From Rhodocollybia butyracea (taxonomy: Eukaryota; Basidiomycota; Agaricomycetes; Agaricales; Omphalotaceae), in NCBI GenBank assembly GCA_015501585.1, contig JADNRY010000246.1, forward strand, positions 1 through 64,000: a stretch of DNA of 64,000 bases. The letters run 5' to 3'. Positions 23,280-33,535 of this stretch are shown here, one piece after another. Both the position numbers and the translations under genes were made by a program. Below the pieces are notes generated by a model that saw only the letters and a program-made list of their open reading frames with translations, did not search any database and was not told the DNA's origin. Within the stretch, counting starts at the first letter, position 1. The number at the start of each line of letters is the position of its first letter.

Positions 23280-24235
23280 CATCAGTCAAATCTGCACAAT
23301 TGAAGAAAATTCTGTTAGCTACCTGGCAGTACTTGCCTTAATCATGGAGAAATTGTATATGAACAGGGCACTTGAACCACCTCTTGACTTTACTGCAGGC
23401 TTTGTAGATCGACTGTATCTGTATATATACTGCTGTGAGGACTATTATAATTCACTGATAATTCATCAATTTTATGAATACTAGGTCCTGAATCGAGTTG
23501 ATATTTTTATCTTCATACAAACCCAAAATACATACCTTGAAGATCAGATTGCCACATCAAACCACTGACCAAGCAGTAGGTATTGGATGGCTTTACTAGG
23601 ATGGCTTAAACACGCTGAAAGTGACTCCAGGTAAATACCTGACCTGCAACACTTTCACCGTACTAAGGCTCTTCTCATCCTAGTAGACCATATCTGATAG
23701 GAATCTAGGATGGTCGAGTCACGGTGGTTCAAGCCTGGTTCAGAACTGTCTGCAGCGACCCTAGTAGCCATCGGCAGAGTCTGTATACGGTCAGGAGCTC
23801 ACAAGTTTAATTGGCGAGAGGTCGACGCGGAAGTTTATGAACCGATATGAATTTTGGATGAGGCGGGTTAGAGACCTGGTTAGAGAGTGGTGATTCTGGG
23901 ACAATGGCATATGGGTCTTATGGTGATTCAAGGAAAGGTATATCTATCGGTTGTCAGGCTCTGCAGCACTTGTTACTTTTTCAAGTTTGTGGTAATAACC
24001 TAGAATAAAGGTCCTGAGTCCGGGTAGTGAAAGAGAGCCTCCTCGCCTGTTCAGCCAGAACAAGACAGGCTTGGGCAGGAGAATGAGATTGGTTTGATCC
24101 AAGGTTACAGAATGAGATTGGTTTGATCCAAGGTTACCTTGGATCAAACCAATCTCATTCTCCTGCCCACATATATATGAGGTCCCACACCGCTGGATCA
24201 ACTCAATTTCTGGGGTCTAGATTCCCTTAATTAAA
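23280..24235. other. Region without a recognisable gene
   Basis: No gene seen. It contains the inverted triplicate at 24,074-24,172. Confidence 0.4.
24074..24172. repeat. Direct-plus-inverted triplicate, long hairpin
   Basis: The phrase AGAATGAGATTGGTTTGATC (continuing CAAGGTTAC) occurs twice in direct order and then once, perfectly, in inverted order, so the right arm can pair with either left copy. The outer arm extends to GGGCAGG/CCTGCCC. No target duplication is obvious. Confidence 0.85.
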
Positions 24236-24239
24236 AAAT

Positions 24240-25205
24240 GGAAGCAAGGATAAGTGTATACTTATTCTATATGGTTACAGTCATGACACATATTAAAAGT
24301 ACGGATACAGGCTCTACATAAACAGCTATGCGACTCTACTGGTACACTTATACATCGATGGAAATATTCATTTTGAAGGAAACAGATTAGAATACTATAC
24401 TATTATAAGGCAACAATTTCCAACCTCGGCTCATCGACAAGAAACTGTCTAAAATCAACGGCTACAGCATCATCGGTTGGATTCCGGAATCGTGCTCCCC
24501 CATTCCTATCCACCCAATTCATCAGGCGCATCGAATCCCTCAAATCCTACCATGCACTCCATGGCCCTGGTCATAACTCCTTCAACGGCTCTTTCCTCAT
24601 TACCAAAGGTGTAGTAACACCAATAGGCACAAAACCCGACTCCTCGGAGGGTCGCTATTCATTAGGATTAACAAACTTGTCTGAACTTTGAAGACTGAAG
24701 ACTGATACCAACCATTTATGTTCAAACCCCATCTATGATCTTGCGCACGTTCTCGGGCTTCTAGGGCTTCGTGAGTGCGTTGTTCATTTCGGAGGCGTTA
24801 GGCGGTGAGGGTTTGCTGTCCGCGGCGGATGTTGGCAAGGTGGATTATGGATGCTACTGTGGGCGCAGGATCGGATGCATCGAGGGTGGGTTATAGGATA
24901 TGGAGGTGTGGTGATTGCAGGCGAATGAGCGGCAGGACTGGGCGCTACAATTTACAAAGCATTTGTTTTAGTCAATTTTGATGAGACATGTGGGCATGAT
25001 ACAATGGGTTGCTTGAGTACTCGCCTGCGTGGGTAATACACTGGGGATGGGGTGCCGGTGAGCTCGAACAGGAGCGAATTACTCAGGGAGATGCGCTGCT
25101 GCCACCGCCGAAAGTCAGAGTTCAAGTTGAAAAAGAAAAAGTACTAGAATGGTCAAACGTCTTCTCCTCGGCCTCTTTCTTTCTTTTTCTCTTCTTACCA
25201 GCAAC
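24240..25205 (-). repeat. Family F copy 6, 3' half only
   Basis: Contains the family 3' end (from 24,240), the C-terminal exon remnants (FEHKWLVS at about 24,710), the intron start GCGAGTACTC near 25,020, and the basic exon VAGKKRKRKKEAEEK at 25,205-25,160. The homology then stops abruptly; the Ser/Pro-rich and 5' parts are absent here, and a 5' end fragment appears at 27,355-27,480 beyond the terpene synthase. Broken copy. Confidence 0.6.
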
Positions 25206-25269
25206 TAATTGATGGGAACAGTCAGGTGTGTCAGTGACAGCGGAGCCTTGGAGGTATTTCGACAAATAT

Positions 25270-25505
25270 CATTGTTATGTATTACGTCAACACCAAGTCA
25301 ACACGCCAGCCTGAGGTTTTCCTACTATTTCTGGGAGGGTTCTATCATGCCCGAGGTATTCCAATGTTAACACCGCTGATCCTGTTCTGATTAGCACCTC
25401 CTCTTGATCTGTATTCCACCTGTTGTATTATGTCAACACCGTCAAGTCAACACGCCAAGTCCATTTACCTAACATACTATTTCTACGAGGGTTCTATCAT
25501 GCCCC
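25270..25505. repeat. Diverged direct repeat upstream of the terpene synthase
   Basis: The block TGTATTACGTCAACACC...AGTCAACACGCCA...CTACTATTTCT...GAGGGTTCTATCATGCCC (25,275-25,350) recurs with changes at 25,428-25,504. This is a tandem-like duplication with a period of about 153 bp in the promoter region. Confidence 0.75.
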
Positions 25506-25653
25506 CAGACATTAATTGGTAGCTGTCTGCTTTGGCGATGTTGATGTTATTATTAATTGAAAATCACTTATAATCTGGAATGTCTGGCAACAAGTTCCAC
25601 ACAATATAACCCCCCACTTTGCACAGTAGTACATCGACACTAAGATATTTCAT

Positions 25654-27231
25654 ATGTCGATTTTCTTAGGCAAATCCGTCTTTCCTCCAGCACGACAGCA
25701 TCCTCGGAGGTCGGAGCTTCTCAAAGATAGCGAAGAATATTTTCTCAAGCATTGGCCTTTCGAAACTGAGGCTGCCCGACAACATTTTTGTCGCAGTATT
25801 CTTGCAGATTATGTTGCTAAAAGTCAGTCCTTAACACCAAGTCATTACTGGGACACATCCTCAAGTCACACCTGCATATGATAGCAGTACCAGATACAGA
25901 GCACTGGGAAAAGCTGGTGTTTGCAGCCAGGGCAGTAACTTGGGCTTTCTTGCTTGATGATATGGTCGAAGTTAAAGTAAGTAATCTGCAGGACTGTTAC
26001 TTTTCGACTTCTTGAACCACCTTAATCAATTAACAGGCTACATTCAAGAGCATGCCAGACCTTTTGCAAGTCATCTACGGCAACAAGGTGATCTCTTGCG
26101 GCACTCGCAATTGCCCCACTGCTGAACAAACAATAGAAACCCAACCCAGACCTTTATTGGGAAGTGGTTACTGACGACATTTGGCGTGGCATTCAGCGAG
26201 GCTGCACTGCCGTAGAGTTTGATCAAATGACTTGTACAGTGAAAGAATGGTATATGTAAGCTAATGTATGCATTTCCGTGAAATTCCTAATGTATCACCA
26301 GTTCGCATGGCCAACCCATTCCCGACAGCTTTGATGGATGGCTTATACACAGGCACCACGATTGTGGAGCAGTCTGTCATTTATCTAACTCAAGCGAGCT
26401 ACTCTAACTGTACCTTCTCATCAGAACTGGGTATGGGCCTTCTCGCGTTATGCGATGGAGTGCCGTGTTACTGATGAGGACCTTACTCACCCGGCTGTGA
26501 GGAAGGCCGAAGATAGTGCAGCAGGTGGGAAAAATATCAAAATCAAGTTTAAGGATTTTACTAACTAATATAATAGTCACCTGCTTTCTAGTTAATGGTT
26601 AGTAGCATTACTGGAAGTCAGGAACTTGGCTCACAGGTAGGAATTCTGAAGATATTGTCTCCTTCCCTAAAGATAAGATGGATAATCGTGAAGAACTGAA
26701 TGGAGTAAGTATGATAAGGAAGTATGGCCTGGCATCGACAGAAGAGCAGGCCTTGGACAAGATATCCGATATCATAGTTCAGAGGACAAGGCAGTTCACG
26801 GAGTCAATCAATCAAGCTCTCGCTGATCCCACATTGAGCAGCGATATGAAGCAATGGATGATGGCTCTTCCCTACGCCGTGAGCGGGAATTCTTGTAAGT
26901 CTTCATGCACATGCTGTGGTGACGGCTTGTATACACAACTGACAGGATATTGGTTTTAGGGTGGGGCCAGCTGGTATGCCTTCAGATGGTGATCAACCTT
27001 TGTTCTGACCTTTCACCGCAGACTGCACGATATAATTTTCCTGGTCTTCCAGCTCCCCGAATGACCATCAATATGGAAGGGCAAGGAGATATAATTGAAC
27101 CTGCGCCGTTTGCTGACCTGGAATTTGACAAGTTGGTTGATGGGGTTCTATTTCCAGTGCAAAAGGCAAATGTCCCAGCTTACTATCCTGAAGCCTTAAC
27201 AGATAAGCATTCCACTACGGTAATTGAATAA
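25654..27231 (+). CDS. Class I terpene synthase (sesquiterpene-type)
   Basis: Nine exons (25654-25822, 25885-25976, 26037-26087, 26137-26255, 26302-26371, 26425-26524, 26637-26894, 26960-26973, 27022-27231) join in frame to 360 aa, a normal length for fungal enzymes that ionise farnesyl diphosphate and cyclise it. Seen: the aspartate-rich metal motif in AFLLDDMVEVK (DDxxE form, about residue 83); NWVWAFSRYAMECR, a typical helix; a second metal-site region GRNSEDIVSFPKDKMD, where the usual N-D-x-x-S-x-x-x-E reads E-D-I-V-S-F-P-K-D; the SGNSWW helix; and the diphosphate-sensing RY in TARYNFPG near the C-terminus. The start is supported by TATAA at 25,605-25,609. The splice site before the second metal motif is the least certain; an alternative acceptor at GAAG|AT is also in phase and would remove RNSE. 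Product unknown. The gene is flanked by two parts of a family F copy. Confidence 0.82.
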
Positions 27232-27354
27232 CAAATTATAGGGAACAGTACACAACTTAAAGGGAGCACTAAATCCATGGCAGTTTATATGCCGATACAA
27301 TGCAATAATGATAGGATACAATAAGTACATGATCTACCTGAGATTTAGGCCAGA

Positions 27355-27600
27355 AACGATGGACCGTCAGCCAAAGGTAACCTTGTCCTTTTTTCCATTA
27401 GAATGTGCACACTTTATCATTTCAGAGTTTATGAGTGCAGATACTTGAAATCTATCTTCTCCCGAGGCCTTGAAACTTTAATGGCATAGGTATACTTATT
27501 CTCTATATTCTATAGTAAGGCTACAGTAATTACAACTACGCAACTATCTATACACACAAAATAAATGGTAAACAAACTAATGCTGTCGAGCTTCATGCGC
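27355..27600 (-). repeat. Family F fragments (5' end of one copy, 3' end of another)
   Basis: 27,355-27,480 matches the family's first-exon region (CATTTCAGAGTTTATGAGTG, compare 14,748 and 62,398) in the same orientation. 27,485-27,600 matches the 3' end (TATTCTATAGTAAGGCTACA, compare 2,490). Nothing lies between them, so these are the outer edges of two copies, the left one probably belonging with 24,240-25,205. Confidence 0.6.
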
Positions 27601-29040
27601 ATCTACGCACGAGTGCAAGCTCAATTGAAGTCTGAAAATGCTATACCACTAATAAGCCATATGGCCCACACTCGCAATTAATGGCAGTGGGAAATCAATT
27701 GCACTGGTCCAGTCCTTGCCCATAGTGAGAACTTGAATCCATACTTTAATCTGTATCACTTAATTGTATTTACTGTAGCCTCATAGGAAATAAAAAATAT
27801 GTACATCCTTGTTCTTTCTCCCTGACGTTTTGATTGGTACCGGGGGATTACTAAGATGAAGATTGGTAAGTACTTAGTAAGTACATGAAAAGCGTGGCTG
27901 CACTAAGTACATACAGACATACAAAGACTCCGATCAAGGGTCCAATCTCCGGAGCTGTGCGGCATCATTATCTACAACAATGGTTACATTACCAATGAAT
28001 CCTTTCAGCTTCATCCCCTCTTGGATGAGTAAAATGGCAGGCCGCAGAAATAACCATTTATCGACAGTAAATTTTCAGGAAATTTGATATCTGGCTACAT
28101 ATTTTCTTGATAAATACTCAGTGTGCTGTTTACTAAAAGTTAGAGACTATGTTGCAGTAATTTGAACCCAATAAGTTGCCAAATAAGGTTAAGGTTCACT
28201 CCAATCTATAGCTGTGTGGCCCTAGCAAATGTGCAGGGAAAAATCATATTGTAGGCTACTTTAAATAAGATACACATACAGAGAAATATAGAATAAAACA
28301 CTAAGTAAAACTGATAAGCTCCGCACTGCCATACATAACGGGGGAGAATAAACATCCCAAACAGATGAAGAAATATCAGCAGGCAAATCAATTGCTCAGC
28401 TGATAACATCTCCAACAGCATCATGCTGCTCCCTTGATAAGTAAGAAACCAAGTCTTTAGTGGGAAAGATTTAGGTGCTATAGAGTCATGGATGCAATAG
28501 TACTGACACTCAAAAACCATTGATCCCTGTCTAGTGTCCATTGAACACTACTTGGCTCAACGGAAGATGTAGACACAAATGAACTGTATCTTTTGAAGCG
28601 GGAAATTCACATAACATCATCAAAAAATCAACTGCTTTTCCCCTGCATGACCACTGTATTAATGGCAGTAGGACGCTGACCGATCCTTACCCCCGGTGAA
28701 ATCAAAAGACCTGTTGTCCCCGGAGAAACTAAAAGACCGGACAAATAGGTGCGCACTCTATTATATGATGTTAATTCCACTGCAACGCCGGATAAGGCTT
28801 CTGTTTTGCATTTAAAAATGCCAAAGCCTCAAGGATATTCTCTGTCATCTGCAAAACCTGGGACGAGCTTTGGCTGCTCTGGAGCACTCTGGAGCGCTCC
28901 AAAGCTGTCAAAGCTGTCAAATCAACTCAGAGCAGCTCAGAGTGCTCTACAGCGAGTACCCTTGCTCTGAGATGCTTTGGACTGAATAGCAACTAAATAG
29001 AACTGCTTTGATCAAAACCCAGGTTTTGCAGATGGTCAGC
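27600..29040. other. Region without a recognisable gene
   Basis: Only short unsupported open frames. An imperfect GC-rich inverted region (GCTCTGGAGCACTCTGGAGC and relatives) lies at 28,865-28,970 and could be a small MITE; I could not define its ends. Confidence 0.4.
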
Positions 29041-29042
29041 AA

Positions 29043-29761
29043 TGGCTAAAAACTCCCCACAGGACTTGGAGGAACATCCATTTGTATCCCACTATATCTT
29101 CCCTTCTGCAGCGGATGAGCAAGAAAGTTATGCATCTCTACTGCAGTCTGGAACCGCCAGACTGATTTCCTGTTAGACTCGATTTCCAGAGTCAATATTT
29201 GACGAAAGTTGTATATGAGGGACGGCTCATTGATGCCCCAACCACACTTGGTCCCGGAGACGAAGTCCTCGAAAGTGCAACGGGAACTGGTCTGAGTTGG
29301 CTCTCTTGAATGTTTAAAATGGAACTGATTTACCCCAAGGTATTTGGTTGCTCAACCTTGCTGGTAAAGTTCCCCCAAACGTCACCCTCACCGGCATCGA
29401 TATTAATCAACAGCTCCTCCCCATTGAGCATCCGGAAATGTAAGCTTCGCGGTACACAGTGTCACGAATCTCCCAGAAATGTGGACTGGTAGTAAATCAA
29501 CGACTAGTCAGCAGTGCACTTACGTCTGAACAATGGGGAGCGGCATTGAGCGAATTATATCGTGTTGTGAAACCGGGAGGGTGGATTCAACTTTTGGAGA
29601 GAGTTCCTGAGACTACAGCCTACAGTGGTCCAAATATGAAGCGCTATGTGGATGCATTGGTCGCAGTGTGTGCCAGCAGGGGACTCGAGTTGGATTTACA
29701 TAGGACCATTGATCAGCATCTGGTAAAGACGGGTTTTATCAATGTGCAAAAACGGACCGTT
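29043..29761 (+). pseudogene. SAM-dependent methyltransferase, 5' part (interrupted gene)
   Basis: Reads as a fungal methyltransferase of the LaeA/UMTA-like group. Start MAKNSPQDLEEHPFVSHY; then, after a frame break at a short duplication (AGACTGATTTCC/AGACTCGATTTCC, about 29,160), RLDFQSQYLTKVVYEGRLID and the SAM-binding motif I, DEVLESATGTG; after an intron, IWLLNLAGKVPPNVTLTGID; then LTSEQWGAALSELYRVVKPG and GWIQLLERVPETTAYSG; ending INVQKRTV. About ten residues are missing near 29,490. At 29,761, exactly after the Val codon GTT, the CACTA-like element begins. The gene continues at 59,851. The gene is dead twice over: by the 30-kb insertion and by smaller lesions. Confidence 0.85.
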
Positions 29762-30125
29762 CACTACGGGAAGGAAAAACAATCAATTTGATTGTCTGAG
29801 TCAATCATTTTTTGAAAAAACAATCATTTAGATGTTTTTTTGCCAAACACTCATTTTGATTGTCTTGAGCAAACAATCATTTAGAATGCCCACAATTTAA
29901 GACAATCATTTGGATTGCCTAGTATTAAGGACAATCATTTGGATTGTCTTGAGTAAGCAATCATTTTGAGTGCCCAACCCAAGACAATCATTTGGATTGC
30001 CAACTATTAAGGACAATCAAAATGATTGTCTTGAGCAAACAATCATTAAGAGTGCTCAACCCAAGACAATCAGTGAGATTGTCTCCTATTGAGGGCAATC
30101 ATTTGGATTGCCTTTGAATCATTCA
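29762..30125. repeat. Left terminal repeat and subterminal array of the CACTA-type element
   Basis: At least a dozen copies of CAATCATTTGGATTG-like units, in both orientations (ATTG...CAAT), spaced 15-40 bp. The first unit forms part of the terminal inverted repeat. Such arrays are thought to bind the transposase. Confidence 0.85.
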
Positions 30126-30179
30126 GGTGGTTTGTAACTTATGGTTACAGAACCATACCATATAGGCCCCTCACAGTTC

Positions 30180-30310
30180 ATGGTACAGTATGGCTTACAG
30201 TACAGTAAATACTATTTACTGTACTGTAAGCCATACTGCGGCGGTAACAATACGACTGATATGGCTATTTAGTAAATAGCCATATCAGTTGTATTGTTAC
30301 GGCTGTAGTA
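30180..30310. repeat. Two adjacent near-perfect palindromes
   Basis: CAGTATGGCTTACAGTACAG...CTGTACTGTAAGCCATACTG is followed within a few bases by GGTAACAATACGACTGATAT...ATATCAGTTGTATTGTTAC. Sequence to the right (GGTGGGAGTCACCTTGAGAC, about 30,430) resembles the hAT-like element at 49,036-49,645 (GGTGGGAGCCACCTTGAGAT), so this may be a diverged relative of that family. Confidence 0.8.
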
Positions 30311-30948
30311 AATACAGTGTATCAGAAAACCTGAGCAAAACCAACTGTGTGTTCACTGAACAAGTTATTTCCCAACACACACCTAATTTACAATACTTTT
30401 GGCCACACAAATCCCTTTTATTTAGCTGGTGGGAGTCACCTTGAGACAAAGCCGGACTACTGACATCTCCAGAAGTCTAGATCAACTTCCTTTCCCTGTG
30501 TTGTAGTTGCCGATCCGACGATGACATCATGTCAATTGGGTACTAATTCTCTTCCGATGTAGCTTACTGATATACTTGCCAAGCTACTTACTAATACCTA
30601 TGGTAGACACCTCGTAGAGTACCCGGACTGTAGTATATAAGGCCTGGTATGAAGTCCAAGTAATATAGAGCAATAGAGTACTTGTTCCCCAATCTCCTGT
30701 GGGAGCCTCATGGCTCAGTCCAAGTCCCCACTGCGCCTGATACCTACGACACCCTGTTGTATTCATAATTTCACAGTGCAAGCAAGAAATAGTTCATCAA
30801 AACACATTTATGAGTTCCAAATGTACCCAATTGAGGACCCTCAGTGCTCAAATTTTCCCAATATGATACAGTACAGCCATAATTTCATTGTTACTGTAAG
30901 TACTTTCAGGCCCACAGCCCCATTTGTACGGTATGGATACAGCTCACC
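30310..30948. other. Parent-element sequence without a recognisable gene
   Basis: No coding region supported. The part near 30,430 is similar to the interior of the MITE at 49 kb. Confidence 0.4.
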
Positions 30949-31653
30949 TAGTGATGTGCGGGGCCGGGCTGGGCCTGAAGCCCGCAGGCCAGGCCAGGGC
31001 CACCTGAAAGCAAGGCTCAAGCCCAAAGCCCAAGCCCGGCCCCAAAAAGCCCAAGCCCGGGGCTTGGCCCGGGCCATAAAGCTCAACTTTTTTGCTTTGT
31101 TCTATGCACCTTTTGAGCCTTGGTTTACCCCAATTACAGTATGTATCTTATTAACTTTGTCCCCGAGCCATTGAAAGGCTGTCGTTTCGTATTGACAGAC
31201 ACTCCGAAATGGTCACACGATATTGACAGAACCACGGTTTATTCTCTGGCGAGACACAATGTGCTACAAGCGGCAGAGAAACAAAGAAGACGACTAAACA
31301 AGAATAAGAACAACAATCATGGTGGGGATACTCTACTGAAGAAGGATAACGAAATGAAGATATAAAAGGACAGTGGCAGTGTAGAAGCACGTGTGAGTAT
31401 GTGCCATACCTACAGCCATCCCAATGACCATATACTTAAGCACACAAGGATTAAGTTAGCCAATGGACACATGTATCATCACATGCAAACTCTCCCATTG
31501 GTACTCAGTAGTCTAGGTAACGTTAACTATTAGTAGCCTCCATAGTAATGAAATTCTGACTGCCTAGGACAAGACTAGGATGGAGTCTATAGTAACTACA
31601 AGCAAGCTATAACTTATGATTTGACTCACAAGTCAAAGTTGGGTGACACAAGA

Positions 31654-32101
31654 TGTAAGAGCTAACGAAGTACGCAGTAAGCTACAGCTCAGAGATAAGA
31701 GAACACTCTGTATTGATAAATACCTAACGAAGTAGGCAGTAAGCTACAGCTATGGACCTCATCAGTAAAAGTAAGTACAAAGGAAGTAAGTAGGCTCACC
31801 TCAGAGATAAGAGAACACTCTGAGGGGAGCTGATATGAAGTATCTACGAATATAAGTAAAAGATACGCGGCCTCTGCGGGCGGTGCGGAAATACAAATAG
31901 GCTATGAAACAAGGTACAAACATATAATAGTGCATGTTTAAAGATAGGATCAAGAAATATACCGCAGGATGAGACACTTTGTGGAGTAATGAGCCGAAAT
32001 ACCTAGTCCGGCGCTCGGAAAGTCCCATCTTAGTGATCAATCCCAATGATGTCACCGCATTTATGGAAAATCGCATGACGTCATAAGAATCAATTCCAAC
32101 A
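31654..32101 (-). repeat. 3' LTR of the copia element (448 bp)
   Basis: On the minus strand it starts TGTTGGAATTG directly after the purine tract and ends AGCTCTTACA, the usual TG...CA. Its last 249 bp match 36,919-37,167 with two mismatches and no gaps. Confidence 0.85.
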
Positions 32102-32108
32102 CTCCCCC

Positions 32109-33290
32109 TCAAAGCGAGCTCAGCCCAAGTTCCAAAGAGAAGTGCTTAACCTTTGCAGAAGGTAAAGCTTTAGTGAGAGTGTTGGCGACCATATCCTCGG
32201 TAGGACAATAAACCAAATGAATAGAACCTTCACTGACAACCCAGCGAATAAAATGATAATGAATGTCGATGTGTTTAGTACGAGCATGATATTGATGATC
32301 TTTAGCAAGAGCAATAGCAGATTGATTATCGGAGAAAAGAGTTGTTGGATCATGGAGGGGATAGAAGACTTGAGTCAGAAGGCTCTGAAGCCAGAGACCT
32401 TCTTTGGCGGCATGAGTAGCGGCGACATATTCAGATTCTGTAGTTGATAGAGTAACCATTTCCTGTTGTTTAGAAGCCCATGAAACAGCGCCACCATTGA
32501 GAATAAATGCATACCTGGTGACAGCATGCCTGTCCTCCGCCATATTCCCATCTGCATTGGCATACCCAATCAAGTTTCTCTCTGCTCCGCCATAAGTCAA
32601 CCATAGGTCCCTTGTACCGTTCAGGTACCTAAACACACACTTCACAGCATCCCAGTGCTCCTGTCCTGGATTCTTGGTGTATTGTGAGAGTGTAGTGACA
32701 GCGAACGCAATATCGGGTCGAGCTCCAAGCATCGCCCACATCAGTGAGCCAATAGCTTCATGGTAGGGGATGTCGTGCATAGCAGCAATATTGGTAGTGG
32801 AAGAGGGAGATTGCGTGGAAGAAAGGTGAGCATTTGGATCCATAGGGAGGGAAACAGGCTTCAGATCGCTGAATCCATATCGGCGGATAATAGAGTCTAG
32901 ATAGGCGTGCTGTGAGAGCGCCAGAGTTTGGCCCTCGATCCCGAGAATCCAATGTAGAGCCCCTAAGTCAGTGACTTCGACATGGCTCCGCACACCGTTC
33001 TTTACCTTCTCGACATCAGCCAATGTTGATCCCACCACTGTACAATCGTCAACATGCACAGCGATAACAATACTCTTTCCAGCTTCCTTCTTGTAGAAGA
33101 CTGCCTGATCCACTTTGCACAGCTTGAACCCTAACTTGCCAACCAAAATCTCTACCAACCGCTGATACCAGCGACGACCGCTCTGCTTCAAGCCATAAAG
33201 AGTTTTGAGGAGATGGAGGACATGACGAGATGATGTACTGGGTTCTGGAAAGCCAGGAGGTTTGTTTTGCATCATTGATGAATGAGACAT
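32109..33290 (-). pseudogene. copia reverse transcriptase (partial) and RNase H
   Basis: 393 codons are open. Seen: PPGFPEPSTSSRHVLHLLKT, KTLYGLKQSGRRWYQRLVE, the catalytic-region motif VIAVHVDDCTVVG (usual YVDD is HVDD here, common in copia), HWILGI, DIAFAVTTLSQYTKNPG, VSWASKQQEMVTLSTTESEY (RNase H), the DNQSAIALAKDH motif, RTKHIDIHYHFIRWVV, and the terminal region VANTLTKALP. The protein begins about where the second quarter of the RT domain should be; upstream palm and finger segments are lost. The stop lies 8 bp from the LTR, the normal position. Confidence 0.9.
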
Positions 33291-33296
33291 AGTAGC

Positions 33297-33535
33297 ACTT
33301 TCCTCACAGAGACTGAACCGGTGCTGGACCCCATAAGTCTGAGTGGACTACCTCGCCAAAAACCTTGGCCCTGGATCCTTCCTGTCTCTCCTTTGGTACA
33401 GGCTTGCGTGTAGCCTTGGCATAAATGCAGGACTTCATTCTCGAGTTGAACACCTGTAGCAAAACCTTTTGTAACCATTTGGCAAGCAACTTTAGGTGAG
33501 ATATGACCCATGCACTTATGGAGTTGGTCTAACGT
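33297..33535 (-). pseudogene. copia pre-integrase domain, start of integrase
   Basis: TLDQLHKCMGHISPKVACQM is the gag_pre-integrase zinc-binding region. A frame break follows, then KPVPKERQEGSRAKVFGEVV and HSDLWGPAPVQSL, which holds the first catalytic Asp of the integrase DDE core. The sequence then jumps directly into the reverse transcriptase, so the rest of integrase has been deleted. Confidence 0.8.

Noticed and set aside
28206..28541. 111-aa hydrophobic open frame on the minus strand
   Set aside because: No start context, promoter, introns or family resemblance; composition fits chance AT-rich sequence.
29762..30125. Possible CRISPR-like or satellite array of ACAATCATTT units
   Set aside because: Units are degenerate, occur in both orientations and lack uniform spacers; the matching array at 59.3 kb and the terminal repeats show they are transposon subterminal repeats.
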